Shown one piece after another: positions 39,233 through 51,480 of a stretch of 64,000 nucleotides of DNA (positions are counted from its first letter, which is position 1; each line of letters begins with the position of its first letter). The stretch lies in the NCBI RefSeq assembly GCF_038502225.1, contig NC_091312.1:33107455-33171454 (forward strand). Direction: 5' to 3'. This DNA comes from Cherax quadricarinatus (lineage: Eukaryota; Arthropoda; Malacostraca; Decapoda; Parastacidae). The notes under the pieces were generated by a model that was not told the DNA's origin, did no database searches, and saw only the letters and a list, made by a program, of their open reading frames with translations. A program made the translations under genes and the position numbers.

Positions 39233-40080
39233 ATAAATTGATGACGGAAATTCTTGGTAGTCAAACGCTAAGCGAGCTACATTGCAGGGAAAGCGTCCCC
39301 ACTCGAGAGCAGGTAGTACATAAGTGTCCACTTTGAGAATTGGGAGATTTTGGATCTCAAGTTGCTCCAGAATGTCAGCATCACATGCCCAGAAATCACG
39401 TTGAACATTGGTATGAAGCAGAACTACGGTGCCAAAGTAAGAATTGAGAGAAATGTGTTTTCGAATCATGATAGGAATATCGTCTATGGAGATAAGAAGG
39501 GAAAGATTGTGAGCCTGACCAGCATTTTGCACCGTGACGATGTGTGCACCATTCTTAAGAGTATGAAATGAAATATTTTGACCAACATGGCGCAGGTGTG
39601 CCTTGCTGATACTATGATCAGAAAGATAGTCAGTGGGAGGTGTCGGTTGCAGAGTGAAAAACTTAGGCTCCTGAGTAATTTGAAACATAATGTGTAAAGG
39701 AAGTGAGGGTCTTGCCAGTTTTTTCTGGGAAAAGCAAAGCAGTGTCATCTGTTAATGGTTGTGGTCGTTTAGGTGTGGGGACCGGAGGTGGTCCGTCCGG
39801 AGATGTGCAGGCGATCTGAAAATCGTCGCACCGTAAAGGGGGAAGCCGGAAGCATGGTCAAAGACGTGCGAAAGTCGAATTTATCAAAGGAGTTAGGTGG
39901 AACCCCTGTACCAGGGACAAACAACGATATGTTACCTGTAGAAGGTACCGGAATGTTAGAAAGGTCCGAAGAATGGTCCGATAACAATGCAAAGTCAGAA
40001 GAGGGCGCTGCAGCAGAAAGGGGCCAGGAGGAGAAATTAGGTCACTTGTCTCTTGTTCTTCCGAAATAGAGAAAAAAGTT
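39233..40080 (-). pseudogene. I-group LINE ORF1, N-terminal part beyond the PLE insertion
   Basis: The reverse-strand frame continues across the PLE: LEWGRFPCNVARLAFDYQEF on this side leads to FPSSIY, where the PLE target duplication lies. IEGHSLQVRQCRNCWRCG continues on the other side (36400). Upstream, ISKAHLRHVGQNISFHTLK and WACDADILEQLEIQNLP look like the RNA-binding part of an ORF1 (Gag-like) protein. The start region (39769-39987) is in another frame, MLSDHSSDLSNIPVPSTG. About one frameshift separates the two. Confidence 0.75.
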
Positions 40081-40829
40081 AAAAAGAAAAAAAGGCTAAA
40101 AAAATGAGGTGGGGGGGGGGAAGGGGGTAATGGAGGGGTAGCTGCTAGGAAGAATAAAAGTGCGGTACTGATGGAGATGATGGTGGTGTAACTGAGGTAC
40201 ATACATGCATACGTATATATATATACATACAATACAATTCCCACACACATACACACACCGAAATATTCAAGTGTACGTACATGTAAATATATGCACATGC
40301 ATAAAGACCCATACATAAATACACACACGACTATATACAGAAAAAATACATGTATAAATACTACACAAATAACCCACAGATAGGAGAATGCATTTTAGTT
40401 TTATGACCATCCTCCGACAGTCCTTTAGCACGCACTGAAGTAGAGGAGGCTAGGCTTATGGAATAAGGGGATACCTTTCTCGGATCGCACAGCAATGGAA
40501 ATACGCGCAACATATACCGGAGTCTACAACTAGTCGGCTAACACGTACGTGAAATTATCTTTTGGGAGTTAGGCAATTTACACACATTCATTACTTAAAA
40601 ATTAAAACTTGTTTAATGTAAATGAATAAAATTGTTGAACGAGACAAGGCAGGTTCAAAAGTAAAAAGCTGAGAAAATACTACTCAACACCAGACTAGAT
40701 TCCTATCCTAGTTGATACATTATTCTACTTGTCTAAAATACAAACAATAACCTTTCTAAATTTGTAGCCAAAGCCAACACTATCAGGGATGCCAACCTGC
40801 CCTCCATATACTATAACGGATCTAGCTGA
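40081..40829. other. No gene; low-complexity and a foldback-element remnant
   Basis: A/G-rich then TA/CA-rich sequence (40081-40340). At 40365-40460 ACACAAATAACCCACAGATA starts a decayed relative of the foldback element at 25507. Beyond this nothing is recognised. Confidence 0.4.
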
Positions 40830-41180
40830 AAGAAAATACAGGATATTGTGAAAACATTTTACGTGGCTGAAACTACCGGGACCTGAACACGATGATCAAC
40901 GAACACAGAAACGCCTGTTAAAGGAATAACATGAGCAGCACTTGTACTATTCGGAAATCGTGTCAGGAACTTTTCAGATGCTAAACAACTAGTTATCAAA
41001 GAATCAGACTCTGCTTGGAATCTACTGTAATTATCACGAACACAAGGAATTCAGGTTCTTTCTTAATTTCAGAAACCCTGGTTAAACTTACTCTCACCAC
41101 ACATGATACTCTGCTATTTCATAAAAATTTTATAGACGAACGATGCCGTCGGCCAACTGACCTAACTTAATGTTAAAGCA
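40830..41180 (+). pseudogene. PLE relic, GIY-YIG C-terminus
   Basis: In two frames it reads FYVAETTGT, RDLNTMINEHRNAC and then FSDAKQLVIKESDSAWNLL. These match the YVGET...LxxRIxEH and C-terminal blocks of PLE GIY-YIG domains. It ends ISETLVKLTLTTHDTLLFH. Several stops are present. It is an old fragment, unrelated in detail to the 36-kb copy. Confidence 0.6.
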
Positions 41181-41257
41181 TTCGATGGCTCCACTAAGAC
41201 AAGTGATATTACAGCAGGGAACATTACCTGCCCAGCTTTATATCTAACCTCAGACCC

Positions 41258-42102
<845 letters not shown>

Positions 42103-42180
<78 letters not shown>
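42103..42180. repeat. (TA)n microsatellite
   Basis: TA array between the palindrome and the MITE. Confidence 0.97.
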
Positions 42181-42184
<4 letters not shown>

Positions 42185-42570
42185 GTGCCGAATAGGCAGA
42201 ACTTGCGATCTTGGCTTAAATAGCAACGCTCATCTTGCCATATAGGACAAGTGAAAATTTGTGTATGCAATAATTTCGTCAAAATCATTCTGAACCTAAC
42301 GAAAAAAATATATTTCACTGTGTTTGTTTAGTATTAAATTACTGTAAACAAATCTAAAATATATTTAGTTGGGTTAGGCTAAAATAAATTGTTCTTGTTA
42401 TAATAAGGTTAGGTAAGTTTTCTAAGATTCTTTTGGTGCAAAATTAAATTTTTTTACATTAACATTAATGAAAAAAATATATCTTTAAACGTATAAAAGA
42501 AAATTTCAGAAAGGACTTAATTTTAAATGAGTTCTTGCTAATTGACCAGTTTTACATATTCGGCACGACA
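42181..42570. mobile_element. MITE with 14-bp terminal inverted repeats
   Basis: The 390-bp element begins TGTCGTGCCGAATA and ends TATTCGGCACGACA, a perfect 14-bp inverted pair, inside a TA array. A TA target duplication is therefore likely but cannot be distinguished from the array. The interior is AT-rich with GGTTAGG words and no frame. TA targeting suggests mobilisation by a Tc1/mariner-like transposase (inference). Confidence 0.85.
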
Positions 42571-42586
42571 TATATATATACATATA

Positions 42587-42650
<64 letters not shown>
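42571..42650. repeat. (TA)n microsatellite
   Basis: TA array to the right of the MITE. Confidence 0.97.
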
Positions 42651-42653
<3 letters not shown>

Positions 42654-43009
42654 ACAACCCAAGAATCCGAAGACCTGTTATCCTGGGTGTAAAGGGAACA
42701 AAATAAACACAGCAGAAAACTTTTGACTTATATTATCCTTTCACCAAGTAAGTACAGAAGTATGTACACTATATATAGTATGTACACCAATAGATATCAG
42801 TGCACTCCATGGTAAGCAAGGCAAGATAGAAGCCACTAGAGAGCAGACCGTGCTTCAACCAGCTCTAGAATGGGAATGACAGGGACAGACAGGCGGGTGG
42901 TACCCACAACACCTCTGCGATTGCCAAAAACCATCTTTTCATTGGCTTGAACCTGGGTACTGATCGAGCGACGGGGCCCCATGCGCCGAATAAAGGTTAC
43001 GTACTCTTT
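42651..43009. other. Unassigned, possibly an old retroelement piece
   Basis: No gene is called. The reverse frame at 42836-43066 (VFGNRRGVVGTTRLSVPVIP) vaguely recalls a retropepsin-like strand pattern (FGN...T...VPV), but there is no D-S/T-G motif. I treat this as unsupported. Confidence 0.3.
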
Positions 43010-45875
43010 GCATGCCACAACATATAAATACATATATCTGCCGGGTGTGCTACAGGGAATGTGCACTCAATCCCTCAACTGGCAACATCCGTGCACACAA
43101 TGGATGTCTAGGCTCCAGGAGAGCTCCAAATAAGAACAACCAACAGCCCCTCCCAACAGACAGCGCTGACAGCTACCGTGACTTCAGCTCTACAGAGGAC
43201 TTCAAATCTGCAATCAAATTAACATCCACCAGGACTCTGACACACATCCCCAAAGCAGCTCGCCCTCTAGTCGCTAGCAAATTCACTGACCTTCTGAAGA
43301 AAGTCAACGATGCTCCTTCAAACAACAGATCCTGGCACAACCTGCTGCTTTGTTGGCAATGCCTGTTTAGCTGTCCCACCAAGGGGGGACAAGTCACTAG
43401 TAACACAAGTTATTAGGGCAATAAATGCATTCCCGAGGGATGACAACCTCGTCCGTCTCATCCCTAGAGCGACAAACACTCGCCGGGCAAATGCCAACAA
43501 CAGGACACCCGACGCCTCAAAAATCAGAGCACAAATTAGCAAAAAAATAGAAGAGGGTAATACTATTGGAGCTCTGAGGCTTATAACCAGTGAGGATACC
43601 ATCGCTCCCAAGGACGTCAGCACGGCGCAAGCTCTGAAGGACAAACATCCACCCAGGGCTCCCAGTACCAACATTGACCTCCATGACATTGCAGCTGGCG
43701 AAGAACATCTAATCTTACAGGATGCTGATGTGTATAAAGCTGCTATGTCATTTCCATAGGGCTCAGCAGGAGGTTGCACCGGTTTAAGGCCTCAACACTT
43801 AAAACAAATACTCAATCCAGCACTTTGTGATGTTTCAGAGAGGCTGGTGTCTAAACTCATCAAATTTTCCAACCTGTGCCTGGCTGGCAGTGTCCCAGAG
43901 GCCATTAGACCCCTTTTCTTTAGTGCCTCATTGTGTGCCCTCGGGAAAAAGGATTGAGGAGTCAGGCCCATTGCAATGGGCAACACCATTCGGCTCCTAG
44001 TCTTCAAGGCTGTAGTAAGAAGAGTGACTCAAGAGGCTGCTGCAATGTTGAAACCAACTCAGCTAGGTTTTGATGTTCAACAAGGCTGTGAAGCAGCTGC
44101 CCACGCAGCACGAGTATATATCAACAACATGTCCGATGAAAAAGCCTTGATCAAACTGGACTTTGTAAACGCCTTCAACTCAGTCAGAATGGATGCTGCT
44201 CTCCAAGCAGTTTATAGAAACTTCCCTTCCCTCTATCCCTTCATAGAATCGTGTTATAGTGTGACTTCCAAACTATTGTTTGGGGACCATGAAATTGACT
44301 CGTGTGAGGGTGTGCAATAGGGGGACCCTCTCTCCCCCTTTCTATTCTGTTTGGTCATCAAGGAAGTCACAGAAGCACTCTCCAGTGACCTCAATATCTG
44401 GTTCTTGGATGATGGTATCCTGGCTGGCACAACAGAATCTCTCCTAAAGTACCTCAAAAAAATTAAAGACACAGGAGAAAGCCTGGGCCTATCTTTAAAC
44501 CCCACCAAATGCGAAATAGTTTCTACCAATCGACAAATGATCCAGAATATTAGTGCTGTTTTACCAGAAGCACGAGCCATTGATCCAGCCAATAGCACTC
44601 TCCTTGGCGCTCCTCTTGGGTGCAATGCCATCGATCTGATCCTTGAAAAAGTCTCAGACCTCCGGACGATGGAAGGCAGGATGAAAGACATTGATACACA
44701 TGATGCCTTCTACCTACTCACCAGGTGCCTGTCAATCCCAAAACTTACCTACTTTCTGAGATGCTCCCCAGCCTTCAGCAGTCCAAAACTCAAAGAATAT
44801 GACTCTCTCCTTAAGACCATGCTAGAGAGTGTACTGAATCTTTCCCTTGAAGATGGGCAGTGGTTGCAAGCCTCTCTTCCGGTCAGGCTTGGGCACCTGG
44901 GAGTATGCAGATCCTCCCAGATTGCTCTACCAGCTTTCCAAATTCTTCCTGATAACCTCAGTGACTCAGCAGGAATACAGAACCTTAACTATGCCAGTGC
45001 TATCAATGAATGGGAAACTCTTGCTGTTCCAGCACCAAACCCTAGTGCAGCACTGGCTCACAGTCAAGCTGGGATTGCCTGATCGCTGAAAAGGTGCTCG
45101 CCAACATGCTCAGAGCTGTAACATCAGACATGGAGATTGGCTGTCTCCAGGCTGTGAGCACACATCACTCCGGGAACTTCCTCCAAACAGTTCCCATATC
45201 GGCAATGGGAACGCACCTCGATCCTAAGACCCTCCATACTGCAGTGGCCCTGAGCCTTGCTGCCCCAGTTCACACGGAATATACGTGTATTTGCTGCGAA
45301 GCGCAAGCCGACCAATATGGTCTACATGGTCTTGACTGTTCCAAAACGAAGGGTTGGCATGCAAGACCCAATGAGGTCAACGACATCATAAAGAGAACCC
45401 TTGTTGCAGCTGGATGCCCAGCCGAGAGGGAGCCTCGATCACTAGCAGCCAACAATACCCACAACCCAGCAAACCGCCCCGACGGGATCACCATCTATCC
45501 TTGTAAGAATGGCAAGCCCTTAGCATGGGACTATACATGTGTGTCCACACTGGTTGACACCTATATCCATCACGGTGTCGGGTGACAGGCAGGAGCTGCT
45601 GACCACAGGGAGGAGTACAAGATCAGCAAGTGCAGGGACATAAGCCAACAGTATCAATTTGTCCCAGTGGGATCAGAGACCTTGAGATCATGGGGAAAAA
45701 TACCACACGTTTCCTTAAAGAATTGGGTTCCAGACTCATCGACAGCACCAGGAACCCAAGTGCAGCCACTTTCATGTTCCAGCGCCTCAGCATGGCCATC
45801 CAGAGGGGAAATGCTTACTGCATACTTGGCTCACATCCAGCTTCGGAGGAGCTAGAGGAAATTAATAATCTTTAA
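43010..45875 (+). pseudogene. LINE with restriction-enzyme-like endonuclease (R2/NeSL-like), broken
   Basis: A single-ORF non-LTR element. The N-terminus has a zinc-finger-like CRVCYRECALNPSTGNIRAH. The RT has GLRPQHLK, VRPIAMGNTIRLLVFK, LIKLDFVNAFNSVRMD (motif A), GDPLSPFLFCLVI (motif B) and WFLDDGILAG (motif C, with LDDG in place of the usual ADD). The C-terminus has a CxxC...H...C knuckle (CICCEAQADQYGLHGLDC) followed by RPDGITIYP and LAWDYTCV, matching the PD-(D/E)XK layout of REL endonucleases. Breaks: a frameshift near 43400; stops at 43759, 43957 and 44318 (two look like Gln CAG to TAG); a frameshift near 45070; and another near 45590. It would have inserted site-specifically or semi-specifically, as REL LINEs do. 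The clade is uncertain. Confidence 0.78.
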
Positions 45876-45954
45876 TATATTGTACCATTGTATTCATGTT
45901 TGCATTTTCTGTAAATGTATTCTGCCCATTAATAGATTTTCCCATAGAATATAA

Positions 45955-46435
45955 AATACAGGGGGTGGTAGGAGAAGAAAATATTCAAACTGCTCTGGGG
46001 AGAACCTTGAGTTTTCCCTGAGGTACGTTTATTGTCTTCTCTGAGGATGAGGGTCCCCGGGTCAACCCCTCGGAAGTAATGCAAATAAGCAGATAAACAC
46101 TAAGGTACAAAGACTGACCAGTAAGCAGGAAGCAAACAGGCTGGTGGACGCTTGCTCTGGTAGGCTAGCACGCGGTCGACACAATGTCCGTCGTCGGCTG
46201 ACAGAAGTTATCTCCATACATCTGCGTAAATATAAAATTTACACCCGCATCGCTGTCACTATTTGTCTGGAGGGTTTGTGGAGATGTGATAGTTGGAGTT
46301 AAACATAGTTGTTGGATGATAACACATATATTAGCAGAGTGTGAGAGGGGAGCCTGTCATACACCTAAGCACGGAGTGAGGACGAGGCCGGAAGCTCAGC
46401 GCTCTCATGTGGCATCACATGACGTCACACAAGCT
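45955..46435 (-). mobile_element. Possible solo LTR
   Basis: On the reverse strand the segment starts TGTGACGTCATGTGATG, holds AATAAACGTACCTCAGGGAA near its end (a poly(A) signal position typical of R/U5) and finishes CTACCACCCCCTG. No flanking duplication could be fixed and no internal retroviral-type genes adjoin. This is a weak call from layout alone. Confidence 0.3.
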
Positions 46436-46561
46436 AGTCACTGGGACTAGCAAGGGGTCAACTATGTAAAACATATGGATGGTACTATGATAATCAGATA
46501 ACATATACATATACAGGGGATCAACAGCTATGGGTTCGAATCCTTGGCTAGTTCAGTGTTG

Positions 46562-46633
<72 letters not shown>
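46562..46633. repeat. (TA)n microsatellite
   Basis: TA array directly before the PLE at 46640. The 46436-46561 spacer has no feature. Confidence 0.97.
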
Positions 46634-46636
<3 letters not shown>

Positions 46637-46639
46637 AAA

Positions 46640-47975
46640 GAAGCCACAAGGGGGTGGAAATCTTTATCTAAAGTACTTTCACACTTCTCAGTGGGTCATC
46701 AGGAGCTATGCGATGTTGGTTAAACTTCTAACTCCCATGGTGCGTAAGATCTCGGATGCACATATTAAAAAAAAACGTTGACCTTACCGAAAGACTCCAA
46801 AAATTAAATGTCATTCATGACTTTACCCTATTGAGCTTAGATATCACAGCTTTGTTTGCCAAAGTCCCTGTCCTTGACTTGCTTTTGTACCTTGAAGAGG
46901 AAGTAGAAAAATTCCCCATGCCCTACCTCAGGAAAATAATAATTGAATTGATAAAACTTTGTGTTTCTGATTGTAAGTTCCTGTTTGGAAGGAAATACTA
47001 TGCTCAAAAACAAAGCATGGCAATGGGAAATCCCCTGAGACCCTTACTCAGCAACTTATATATGGAATTCTATGAGACTAGACTTCTTAAAGACATTCTC
47101 CCAGATAAAGCTAGTTAATTGGTTCAGATACATAGATGATGTTCTTTGCCCATGGCCTAGAGATCACAATAGTGATGAGTTCCTACCTAGACTCAGTGGG
47201 CCAGTACCTTCCATTAAGTTCACTACAGAACATGAAATAAACAACACTTTTCCGTTCCTAGATGTTTTAATTCATCGTGTCGACAGGAAATTCAAATTTA
47301 CAGTTTATAGGAAGTCCACCGGTGTGTTGTCATATATTCAATACAATTGTAAAAAGGAAAGTGTTCCTCACAATTATCTTGAGAGCCTTGAGGATCTGCA
47401 GCCCAGACTACTTAGAGGTCAAATTCAGCAAAATATTCAACATAGCCACAAAACTGAGATATCCTAGGGATTTTGTCGAGAAGGCACTAATGTCAGCAAG
47501 AACGACTTTCTACAGGACTGAACCTAAGGAAGTGATGGCCAGGAAAAATGTACTAGTTTTACCATACAATGAGAACCTGGTTTGCCTGCGTGAGGCATTA
47601 AAAAGAACAATATAAACCTTGATTTCAATAACACTGGGACAGTGAACCAAAGGAAGATTAAAAACACAAGGTCCCATGTACTCAGTCTTATATCTCATAT
47701 GTAGGTCAAACAGGTTAAATTATAGAATCCAAAATAGCCGAACATAAACAGTCAGGGCAGGAGTCGATCGCTATCTTTAACCACGTTAGGTCCTGTAATC
47801 ACCCACCGGGATGGGATGCTGCCCAAATTATTGTACCAAGCAGTTGTCATAGAAAGAAACATAACTGAATCTTCTCTCTTGAAACATGACAGGAATACCA
47901 TATATAACTCAAATTATGGATTATACAAGCTTAATAGCGATTTAGTAGAATCTATTGTACACAATCTTAAATAAC
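46640..47975 (+). pseudogene. Penelope-like element, frameshifted
   Basis: Forward RT in three frames: LLSLDITALFAKVP (motif A), SMAMGNPLRPLLSNLYMEFYETRLL (motif B region, in part), NWFRYIDDVLCPW (motif C near 47120), FPFLDVLIHR, FTVYRKST, LRALRICSPDYL and ARKNVLVLPYNENLV. Traces of the GIY-YIG domain follow (a VGQTG-like word near 47705, then AEHKQSGQES near 47745). Frameshifts occur near 47115 and 47375, with stops after 47613. It is closer to the intron 1 PLE than to the 36-kb PLE, judged by the LRALRICSP and LPYxEN words. It is 5' truncated at a TA array. Confidence 0.8.
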
Positions 47976-48612
47976 AATGCTATACAATATCACAGGATTG
48001 CTCATTATGCCAGGTGGTCTCGTGGTGAATTGGTGACGCTCGACCAGTTGTCTACACACCAAAACACCATGCTATGCCAGTTGTTGTACGGTTTATAACA
48101 CGTTTAACTGTGATTGTACCATACATTGACAGGTGCACAGGATTACCTGATAACATAGGTAGTGGGTTAAAGGATATTAGAAGTAGAAATCTGGATCATA
48201 GAAATATTATGGGAATAGTATAGAAGAATCCCAAGTAAAGCATATTAGTCGATACTGAGAAGAATGGTAGATAATATTTATGAAAATATTAAGAGATACT
48301 TCTAAGTACCCCTGAGAACATTCGAGTTCCCCAGAACAGGACATTTAAACGGACAAAGAGCACATTCATTTCCTTTCTTTTATTAATTAAAATGGTTACA
48401 CAGAATAATTGGAATCAAGGTATATAACATTCACTGAAAAACGTGTTTTCTCAAGTCACATGACCTGTTCTTAACGATTAGAAAATGCTTGGGGCAGACT
48501 ATTATATCTTCTAATTTCATAATATTTGGCTTCTCAAAACCCTTTTACCCCTTATAGGGGGAGACGGAGATGGTGAGAGAGTAGGCAGCAGGTGACAGAC
48601 CCACACGGCGCT
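47976..48612. other. No gene; possible SINE head fragment
   Basis: At 48012-48045 CAGGTGGTCTCGTGGTGAAT resembles the tRNA-like start of the SINE at 7530, without a B box. The remainder is AT-rich and unassigned. Confidence 0.35.
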
Positions 48613-48895
48613 TTTTTTTTTTTTTTTTTATTCGCCGGTATTCTCCCGGCCCGGGTCTTTTCCAAGTAGTGGTGACCCGGCCTTGGCTCCCTATCTGGGG
48701 AGTGTCTCGAGACTTAAGTCTCCCATGGGAGGAGGTACAAGTACCTCCTCATCTTTGGGACCAAGTGTCCCCAGGCCTAGCCACATTCCCCGCCCTCACG
48801 GGGCTCGTAGGGATAAGCTAGGCCTCTGGTCTGCCATCTACCCCGCCTCAAAGGGGCTCGTGGGGATGGCAGTCTTATGAGCTGCAGATGGTAGC
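48613..48895 (-). mobile_element. SINE-like retroposon, copy 2
   Basis: Reverse-strand copy of the 30580-30865 element. A poly-T run (48612-48630) represents its A tail. Shared words are CGGTATTCTCCCGGCCCGGG, CTCCCATGGGAG and GGGGATGGCAGTCTTATGAG. It contains an extra internal repeat of the CCCCGCC...GGGGCTCG block relative to copy 1. Confidence 0.65.
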
Positions 48896-48946
48896 AAGCT
48901 CAGGTCTCTCTTGACCTTCTTCACACTGCGCTGTTCTTAGAAAACT

Positions 48947-48948
<2 letters not shown>

Positions 48949-49012
<64 letters not shown>
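48949..49012. repeat. (TA)n(TG)n microsatellite
   Basis: A short TA run followed by about 27 TG dinucleotides. Confidence 0.95.
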
Positions 49013-49016
<4 letters not shown>

Positions 49017-49555
49017 CACCTAGTTGAGGTTGCAGGGGTCGAGTCTAAGCTCCTGGCCCCGCCTCTTCACTGGTCGCCACTAGGTCACTCTCCCTGAACC
49101 ATGAGCTTTATTGTACCTCTGCTTAAAGCTATGTATGGATCCTGCCTCCACTATATGGCTTCCGAAACTATTCCACTTCCTGACTACTCTGTGGCTGAAG
49201 AAATACTTCCTAACATCCTTGTGATTAATCTGTGTCTTCAGCTTCCAATTATATCCCCTTGTTGGTGTGTCCAATCTCTGGAACATTCTCTCTTCACCTT
49301 GTCAATTACTCTCCGTATTTTGTAAGTCGTTATTATGTCCCCCCTATCTCTCCTGTCCTCCAGTGTCGTCAGGTTGATTTCCCTTAACCTCTCCTCGTAG
49401 GACATACCTCTTAGCTCTGGGACTAGTCTTGTTGCAAACCTTTGCACTTTCTCTAGTTTCTTTACGTGCTTGGCTAGGTGTGGGTTCCAAACTGGTGCCG
49501 CATACTCCAATATGGGCCTAACGTACACGGTGTACAGGGTCCTGAACGATTCCTT
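49013..49555 (-). pseudogene. CR1-like LINE 3' end
   Basis: Reverse strand, two frames: VRPILEYAAPVWNPHLAKHV, KLEKVQRFATRLVPEL, LTTLEDRRDRGDIITTYKI, then KYFFSHRVVRKWNSFGSHIV. These are the standard post-palm and C-terminal blocks of CR1/Jockey-type RTs. It is 5' truncated just upstream of VRPILEYA. One frameshift lies near 49265. The tail (CTCCTGGCCCCGCCTC) is shared with 8815-9060. Confidence 0.8.
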
Positions 49556-49775
49556 ATTAAGATGTCGGAATGCTTACACTTGTTGTCCTGTTCACCTAGC
49601 AGCAAATAGAGTACCTGGGTGTTAGTCGACTGGTGTGGGTCGCATCCTGGGGGACAAGATTGAGGACCCCAATGATGACGGACTGACTTTCTTGGGTTAT
49701 CCTGGGTGACTAACCCTCCGGGGTTAAAAATCCGAACGAAATCTTATGTTATGTTATGTTATCTTATCTTATCTT
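49556..49775 (+). mobile_element. SINE 3' body with (TTATG/TTATC) tail
   Basis: GTACCTGGGTGTTAGTCGAC and GTGTGGGTCGCATCCTGGG match the SINE at 7660-7710. After that point the sequence differs (CCTCCGGGGTTAAAAATCCG) and ends in TTATG/TTATC pentamers. So this is a related SINE with a different 3' tail. The tRNA head is missing. Confidence 0.6.
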
Positions 49776-49865
49776 ACCGTCCACAGGATGGATATGTGGT
49801 GCACAATAAACTAGCCACTTCGGTGGCAAAATCTAAAAAAATCTCTGTTGTTGTGATAGTGATGA

Positions 49866-50965
49866 TGCTAATTGTATTATTTATTTATTTATTTATCTAT
49901 TTTATTTATTAATTTGAACATGATACAGAGAAGTACAAAAGAATACAGTTAAATGCAGCATGCCGAAGCCACTTGTATGCAGAGCATTATGGGCAGGCTT
50001 AAAATTAACTTAAGATTAACTAAGAAATGATATATTCAGTGGTACAAAAATTATTGTAAAACAGATAACAATTTAGTACAAATAAATATTACAAAGACAG
50101 GTTATATGATCATTTACTGTGTTGCTGTGTAATCACTAGAATGGAGTATTATGTTAGGTAATGAAGTTAAATAGTAACAAAGTTTGATTGGGTCACAGGT
50201 TGACATTTATGAGATACAATAATGAGACATATATGAGATACAATTTATGAGATACAATTATTCAGTATTTATTTAGTTGTGGGTGAGTAAGTGATTTTTG
50301 AGAAGAGACTTGAATTTATAAACAGACAGTGTTTCTTTTATATTCACAGGTAATGAATTCCAGATTTTAGGGCCTTTTATGTGCATTGAGTTTTTGCATA
50401 GCGTGAGATGGACACGAGGAACATCAAAGAGTGATCTGTGCCTTGTGTTATGATCATGTGTTCTGTTGAGGTTGGTAAGGAGATGTTTGAGGGGAGGGTT
50501 TATGTCAGAGTTAAGTGTTCTATGTATGTAGTAGGTGCAGTAATAAGTATGGATATTTTGTATGGTGAGTAGGTTTAGAGTTTTGAATATTGGTGGAGTG
50601 TGCTGCCTATAGTGGGAATTTGTTATCATTCTGACTGCAGCCTTTTGTTGGGTGATTAGTTGTTGAGCCCCATGCACGAATTCCATAGGTGAGATAGGGG
50701 TAGATAAGTGAGTGATATAGGGCCAGGAGGGCTGACTGTGGAACATAGTACCGTATCTTCGATAGTATGCCTACGGTCTTAGAATTTTTTTTGGAAATTT
50801 GTTGTATATGTGTTTGAAATTTGAGTCTATTATCAAGGTGGATTCCTAGGAATTTTCCCTCTGTGAGTTTTGTGATAGGTGATCCATTTATCATTATGTT
50901 AAGAGACACATCTGCAGCTGTTACCAAACTGAATTCTAGTTGGTTTTGTCAATGTTTAGAGTAAG
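49866..50965 (-). pseudogene. L2-like LINE, 3' part
   Basis: Reverse strand: KFLGIHLDNRLKFQTHI, LLALYHSLIYPYLTYGIRAW, then in another frame QKAAVRMITNSHYRQHTPPIF, NTRHRSLFDVP and GPKIWNSLP. These are the post-palm blocks of L2/CR1-type RTs. One frameshift lies near 50640. About 400 bases of 3' untranslated region follow, ending in a TTTA repeat at 49876-49916; part of it is shared with 9690-9740. The palm with FADD is missing. Confidence 0.78.
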
Positions 50966-51480
50966 TTTGATTAATGAAGTTTCTTGTTGTGGTAATGGTG
51001 GTGTTGATGTTTCAGATAGTGATTTTTGTTGTGGTGGTAGTGATAATGTTAATATTTGTGACAATGAGGTTTATTGTTGTGATAGAGATTGTGTTGATGT
51101 TTCTTGTGATGTTAGTGATGGTATTGATGTTTGTTTTGATGCTAGTGATGGTTTGAAGTTGTTTGTTGTTGTGGTAGTGATGATGTTGATGTTTGTTGTG
51201 ATGGTACTGATGGTGTTAAAGTTTGTGATAATGAAGTTCGTTGTGGTAAAAGTGATGGTGTTAATGTTTGTTACAGTGAAGCTTGTACCGGTTATAGTGA
51301 TGATGTTAATATTTGTCATAGTGGACTTTACTTTGGTAATAGTGATGATGTTATTGTTTGCGATAGTGGAGTTTGTTGTGATGATAGTGATGATATTAAT
51401 GTTTGTGACACTGAAGTAGTTGTTGTAGTGGTAGTGATGGTGTTAGTTTTTGTGATGGTGAAGTTCGTGGTGGTGATGGT
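50966..51480. repeat. Degenerate GTGATGATGTT-type repeat
   Basis: Irregular repeats of words such as AGTGATGATGTT and GTTTGTTGTG in a T/G-rich strand. Open frames (Val/Met/Phe-rich forward, Thr/Asn/Ile-rich reverse) follow from the composition. No coding call is made. Confidence 0.75.

Noticed and set aside
42836..43066. Retropepsin-like reverse-strand frame
   Set aside because: No catalytic D-T/S-G triad and no adjoining gag or pol parts. The resemblance is too weak.
50940..51419. 159-codon Val/Met-rich forward frame
   Set aside because: It arises from degenerate GTGATGATGTT repeats. Parallel frames exist on both strands.
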